This document shows, in pieces, positions 4,981-7,756 of a stretch of 7,756 nucleotides of DNA. This stretch comes from CAYUYV01 sp964449455. Its GTDB lineage: Bacteria > Pseudomonadota > Alphaproteobacteria > JAJFIK01. The notes under the pieces were generated by a model. The model had not been told where the DNA came from. It did not search any database and saw only the letters and a list, made by a program, of their open reading frames with translations. The position numbers and the translations under genes were made by a program. The stretch is taken from assembly GCA_964449455.1 (NCBI GenBank), contig CAYUYV010000183.1:1-7756 (forward strand). The letters are read 5' to 3'. Every line of letters starts with the position of its first letter. Positions within the stretch are counted from its first letter, which is position 1.

Positions 4981-6876
4981 ATGAGATACTTGTTCTGGAC
5001 ACGGCGGGACACCTTCAGGGGCCTCGCCGGAGCAGGCATCGCCGGTGCCGGCGTGAACGGCGCATCGGCCTTTGCTGCGGGAAAGACCGCGGCCGGATCC
5101 TCTCCGGTCGGCTTCCTGCACGGCGTCGCGAGTGGTGATCCGTCGGCGGATGGCGGTGTGATCTGGACCCGCGTGACACCCCTGGTCGACGGCACGGCGA
5201 TGGACAAGGCGGCCACCCCGCTTGTGGGCTGGGACCTTGCGACGGATCCGGACTTTAAGTCCATCGTCAAGACCGGTGAGCGCAAGACCGACGCCAGCGT
5301 TGACTTCACCGTCAAGCTGATTGTGGAGGGTCTAGAGCCGGGGACTGATTATTTCTATCGCTTCCGTCATGATGCGGAAGTCTCCCCAGTGGGCCGCCTG
5401 CGCACCCTGCCGAAGGGCGCACTGGACGCCCTGCGCATTGGCGCCGTGTCCTGCTCCAACTATCCGGCCGGCTTCTTCCACGCCTATCGGCATCTAGCAG
5501 GCCAAGCAAACCTCGATGTGATCGTGCATCTGGGCGATTATATCTATGAGTATGGCGCCACGGGCTATGCCAGTGAGCTGGCCGAGAAGATGGGCCGCGT
5601 GGTCAAGCCGGCAACGGAAATTCAGTCTCTGGAGGACTACCGCACCCGCCTCGCCCAATATCGGACGGATCCGGACCTTCAGGCTGCCCATGCGGCAGCT
5701 CCCTGGATCGCCATCTGGGACGATCATGAGACGGCCAATGATTCCTGGAAGGACGGTGCGGAAAATCACGATCCAGAAAGCGAAGGCCAATGGGCCGCCC
5801 GCAAGGCTGCCGCGATCAAGGCCTGGTACGAATGGATGCCGGCCCGCGAGCCCGAGGACGGCAAGGCGCCGTTTGAAACCTGGCGCGCCTTTGATTTTGG
5901 CGATCTGGCCCAGCTCGTCACCTTTGAAACCCGCCTGTCTGGCCGCACCAAGCCGGTCTCGCTGTTTGACGATCTGCCCTTCATCGAAACGCCATTTGAT
6001 TTCACAGATCCGGACAATCCGAAGCCGATCACGGATCCGGCGATCCTTGCCGGTCTTGACCCGGCCGCGGTGCGCACCCTGCCGACACCCTTCGACATGA
6101 CGGGAGAGGCACCGCGCCCCATTCTTGATTACAACCGGATCAAGACCATCGATCCCCAGAACCTGCCTGAGGGCGTGATCTTCCTGCCCAACACGAAGAA
6201 ATTCCGTGAGGAAATCCTGGCCGACGGCGCACGCCAGATGATGCCGCCCACGGAGGAAAAATTCGTGACCGAGACGCTGGCCGAGGCCGGCGCCCGCTCC
6301 CTGCCCTGGTCGGTCATCGCCAATCAGGTGATCATCGCACCGGTGGAAACGCCGGATCTGGACGAAGGCCTGAGTGATGAGGCCAAGGCCGCTGCCGTGA
6401 AGCAAATCCCGGCCCTTGGGCCGTTCTTCGCCGTCAGCAAGCTCGGCCTGCCCTGGAACCCGGATGCCTGGAACGGCTACAGCGCCCAGCGGGACCGGCT
6501 GCTGGACGCCTTCGCGGCAACGGACAGCGATGTCGTGGTCCTGACCGGCGACACCCATGCCTTCTGGGCCAATGATCTGAACGCGCCCAGCGGCGCCCGG
6601 GCGGGCGTCGAGTTCGGCGTCACATCCGTCACCTCACCCGGTATCGGCGCCTTTTTCGGCATCACGGACGGCAGTCTTGGCGCCCTGTTTGAAAAGGACA
6701 ATCCGGCCGTGCGCTACAACAATGTGGATGAGCGCGGCTATGTCCTCCTCACCCTGACGGCAAGCGAGGCGCGCGCCGAGCTCATTGCGGTCAGTGATGT
6801 GACGAAAAAGGACTTCAAGGCCAAAACCGTCAGCACCTGGATTGTGCCCCGCGGCGAAGCCATGCGCAAAGGGTAA
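4981..6876 (+). CDS. phoD: PhoD-family alkaline phosphatase/phosphodiesterase
   Basis: A 631-residue secreted metallo-phosphoesterase that hydrolyses phosphate mono- and/or diesters outside the cytoplasm. The N-terminus carries a twin-arginine segment (Arg8-Arg9, TRRDTFRG), a weak hydrophobic region and a likely cleavage near SAFAA (29-33), so Tat export is likely; RRDTF departs from the usual RRxFL. The PhoD N-terminal domain starts at FLHGVASGDPSADGGVIWTR (45-64). Metal-site motifs follow: VSCSN (Cys158), HLGDYIYEY (Asp186, Tyr189), WDDHETANDSW (246-256) and LTGDTHAFWAND (Asp524, His526). By analogy with Bacillus PhoD these build a site with Fe and two Ca. Residues about 330-405, rich in Pro and Asp, look like an insertion relative to shorter PhoDs of roughly 520-550 residues. 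ATG at 4981 has GGGAGG at 4969-4974. No Pho box could be recognised upstream. Phosphatase specificity within the family varies. Confidence 0.93.
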   Translation: MRYLFWTRRDTFRGLAGAGIAGAGVNGASAFAAGKTAAGSSPVGFLHGVASGDPSADGGVIWTRVTPLVDGTAMDKAATPLVGWDLATDPDFKSIVKTGERKTDASVDFTVKLIVEGLEPGTDYFYRFRHDAEVSPVGRLRTLPKGALDALRIGAVSCSNYPAGFFHAYRHLAGQANLDVIVHLGDYIYEYGATGYASELAEKMGRVVKPATEIQSLEDYRTRLAQYRTDPDLQAAHAAAPWIAIWDDHETANDSWKDGAENHDPESEGQWAARKAAAIKAWYEWMPAREPEDGKAPFETWRAFDFGDLAQLVTFETRLSGRTKPVSLFDDLPFIETPFDFTDPDNPKPITDPAILAGLDPAAVRTLPTPFDMTGEAPRPILDYNRIKTIDPQNLPEGVIFLPNTKKFREEILADGARQMMPPTEEKFVTETLAEAGARSLPWSVIANQVIIAPVETPDLDEGLSDEAKAAAVKQIPALGPFFAVSKLGLPWNPDAWNGYSAQRDRLLDAFAATDSDVVVLTGDTHAFWANDLNAPSGARAGVEFGVTSVTSPGIGAFFGITDGSLGALFEKDNPAVRYNNVDERGYVLLTLTASEARAELIAVSDVTKKDFKAKTVSTWIVPRGEAMRKG

Positions 6877-6896
6877 CCGGCCCGCAATGCTTGGAC

Positions 6897-6927
6897 GGGG
6901 CGGCGCGATCACGCCGCCCCTCTATTG
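6897..6927 (+). terminator. Hairpin terminator after phoD
   Basis: GGGGCGGCG and CGCCGCCCC form a perfect 9-bp stem across a 6-nt loop (CGATCA), 20 nt after the phoD stop. The tail TCTATTG is only partly T-rich, so termination strength is uncertain. Confidence 0.7.
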
Positions 6928-7058
6928 CGGCCAGCAGACGCCGGCACCGTCGATAGGCGGGCGCATCCCGTTCACTTCATCTTCCGCCCGCAAACCTGGA
7001 TCGCGCCGCTCCGCCCCCCAAGGACGGGTGGGAGAGTGACGCTCAATACCCCTTGGTC

Positions 7059-7285
7059 TTACAGGAAGCTCGGCTTGTCATAGGCCTGATAGAGGACCGG
7101 GTTTTTAGCCTGCTTGAAGCCATGAAGGCGGGTCTCGAACAGCGTCCGATCAAATCCACTCTGGGGGACAGGGTCGCGCGGTTTGGGGTCCATGTCGCAT
7201 CGATAGTGCAGATTGGCCAAGTCATGTCGCTGGGCATTTGGCCATCTCCGCGCGGGCTTCATCGATCAGACTGGTGACCGTCGCT
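7059..7285 (-). pseudogene. C-terminal remnant of an unidentified protein, with a frameshift
   Basis: The last part of an unrecognised protein-coding gene on the minus strand. The end of the frame reads CDMDPKPRDPVPQSGFDRTL and finishes NPVLYQAYDKPSFL before TAA at 7061-7059, with GC-rich third positions. The frame is closed upstream by TGA at 7268-7266, and its only ATG (7262) has no ribosome-binding site. A second minus frame upstream reads TVTSLIDEARAEMAKCPAT to a TGA at 7224-7222 and also looks coding. The two join smoothly if one extra base is assumed between about 7222 and 7240. So this is a frameshifted C-terminal fragment whose 5' portion is missing beyond about 7285. I do not recognise the family. 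A sequencing error could mimic the frameshift but not the missing 5' end. Confidence 0.6.
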
Positions 7286-7287
7286 CC

Positions 7288-7704
7288 CCCTTGAGGGATC
7301 CCTCGGCCGCCGGCGCAGCCCACTCCCTGCGGACGACCGCGACGGATTATGCGCATTTTACCGCGCAGATCTGCCGGGGAGACGGGCTTGAGCAGGGCCT
7401 TGCGCAGGAGATGCTCCGTCCCCAATCACCGGCGCCCGGTGTGTGGTGGCGCCGGTTTATCGCGCCCGTAGGCGGAACGGTTTCCTGGGGCCTCAGCTGG
7501 GGCGTTTTGGACGTGGACGGACGGCGTTTGCATTTCCATTGGGGCGACAATGGCGCTTTCAAAGGCCTTGTGGTGTTCGAGCGTGAGACGGGCAGCGGCT
7601 TTGTCTATTTCGCCAATGGACGGAACGGTCTGCAGCTGGCGCCGCGCATGGGCGAGCTGTTCATGGACCGCTCTCTGCGCCCCATCCTGCGCTGGCTTTA
7701 TTGA
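7288..7704 (+). pseudogene. C-terminal fragment of a beta-lactamase-family serine hydrolase
   Basis: About 138 residues ending at TGA 7702-7704 resemble the last third of class C beta-lactamase-like (PF00144-type) serine hydrolases. Seen: SAAGAAHSLRTTATDYAHF, the usual helix before the active-site wall; WGLSWGVLDVDG; and HWGDNGAFKG from 7537, matching the third active-site motif (H-x-G) of this superfamily. The nucleophile motif SxxK and the YxN motif should lie upstream and are absent. The frame stays open back to 7213, but that part is antisense to the minus-strand remnant and has no hydrolase character or ribosome-binding site. The fragment is therefore 5'-truncated and probably inactive. 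Codon use is still typical and there are no internal stops, so the loss looks recent or the fragment is under weak selection. Confidence 0.7.
7293..7304. repeat. 12-bp perfect palindrome at the remnant junction
   Basis: GAGGGATCCCTC is a perfect palindrome exactly where the two head-to-head gene remnants meet. It may mark the join of a deletion or a hairpin-assisted rearrangement; chance is possible for a GC-rich 12-mer. Confidence 0.55.
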
Positions 7705-7705
7705 G

Positions 7706-7720
7706 GCCCGCGTCGCGGGC
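7706..7720 (+). terminator. Short hairpin after the hydrolase fragment
   Basis: GCCCGC and GCGGGC form a 6-bp stem with a 3-nt loop directly after the TGA. No T-run follows, so it is at best a weak or Rho-assisted stop. Confidence 0.3.
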
Positions 7721-7756
7721 GGGACCGGGCGCTTCGGCTCCGCCTCCGCTTCTTCC

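Noticed and set aside
5494..6558. 354-residue minus-strand open frame over phoD
   Set aside because: It is antisense to the conserved PhoD metal-site motifs, with no start signals and no recognisable domain.
7018..7056. CCAAGG/CCTTGG inverted repeat as a terminator of the minus-strand remnant
   Set aside because: The 27-nt loop is too long, the stem only 6 bp, and no T-run follows.
7053..7277. Plus-strand 74-residue frame over the minus-strand remnant
   Set aside because: It uses ATA/TTA and mixed third bases, whereas the opposite strand has G/C-rich third positions and a protein-like ending.

Overview
The window looks like a chromosomal segment of an alphaproteobacterium. It is G+C rich by eye, with strong G/C preference at third codon positions. 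The cbb3 oxidase subunit I has the long N-terminal extension common in that class, and an FNR/FixK-type box lies upstream of it. Genus cannot be fixed from the sequence. Most of the window is ordinary chromosomal content. The exceptions are a very small gene with an extreme ribosome-binding site and a decayed gene pair at the right end.

Layout, left to right. (1) 1-1062, minus: the first 354 residues of cytochrome c oxidase cbb3-type subunit I (ccoN); its 3' end lies off the left edge. A symmetrical FNR/FixK/DNR-type box sits at 1235-1248 in the 389-bp divergent intergenic region. (2) 1452-2198, plus: a short-chain dehydrogenase/reductase of the C-factor-like type. (3) 2331-4160, plus: an exported or membrane-anchored TPR protein of a widespread, uncharacterised family, followed by a hairpin terminator. 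(4) 4213-4980: a 770-bp stretch holding a 12-bp tandem duplication and, on the minus strand, a compact predicted unit. That unit is a possible promoter (4807-4835), a 16-nt sequence exactly complementary to the 16S rRNA 3' end, a 32-codon ORF (4671-4769), a hairpin at the stop codon and a strong minus-strand terminator (about 4596-4638). (5) 4981-6876, plus: a PhoD-family alkaline phosphatase/phosphodiesterase with a Tat-like signal, followed by a terminator. (6) 7059-7704: two head-to-head gene remnants. A minus-strand C-terminal fragment with a frameshift abuts the plus-strand C-terminal third of a beta-lactamase-fold serine hydrolase. Both lack 5' ends at the same point, where a 12-bp perfect palindrome (7293-7304) lies, which suggests a deletion scar.

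The genes do not form one pathway. ccoN serves microaerobic respiration, PhoD phosphate-ester scavenging in the periplasm, and the TPR and SDR proteins have unknown substrates. The most original feature is the 32-residue ORF unit at 4596-4835. Its product resembles no family I recognise, and no maturation, transport or toxin/antitoxin partner gene is visible beside it.
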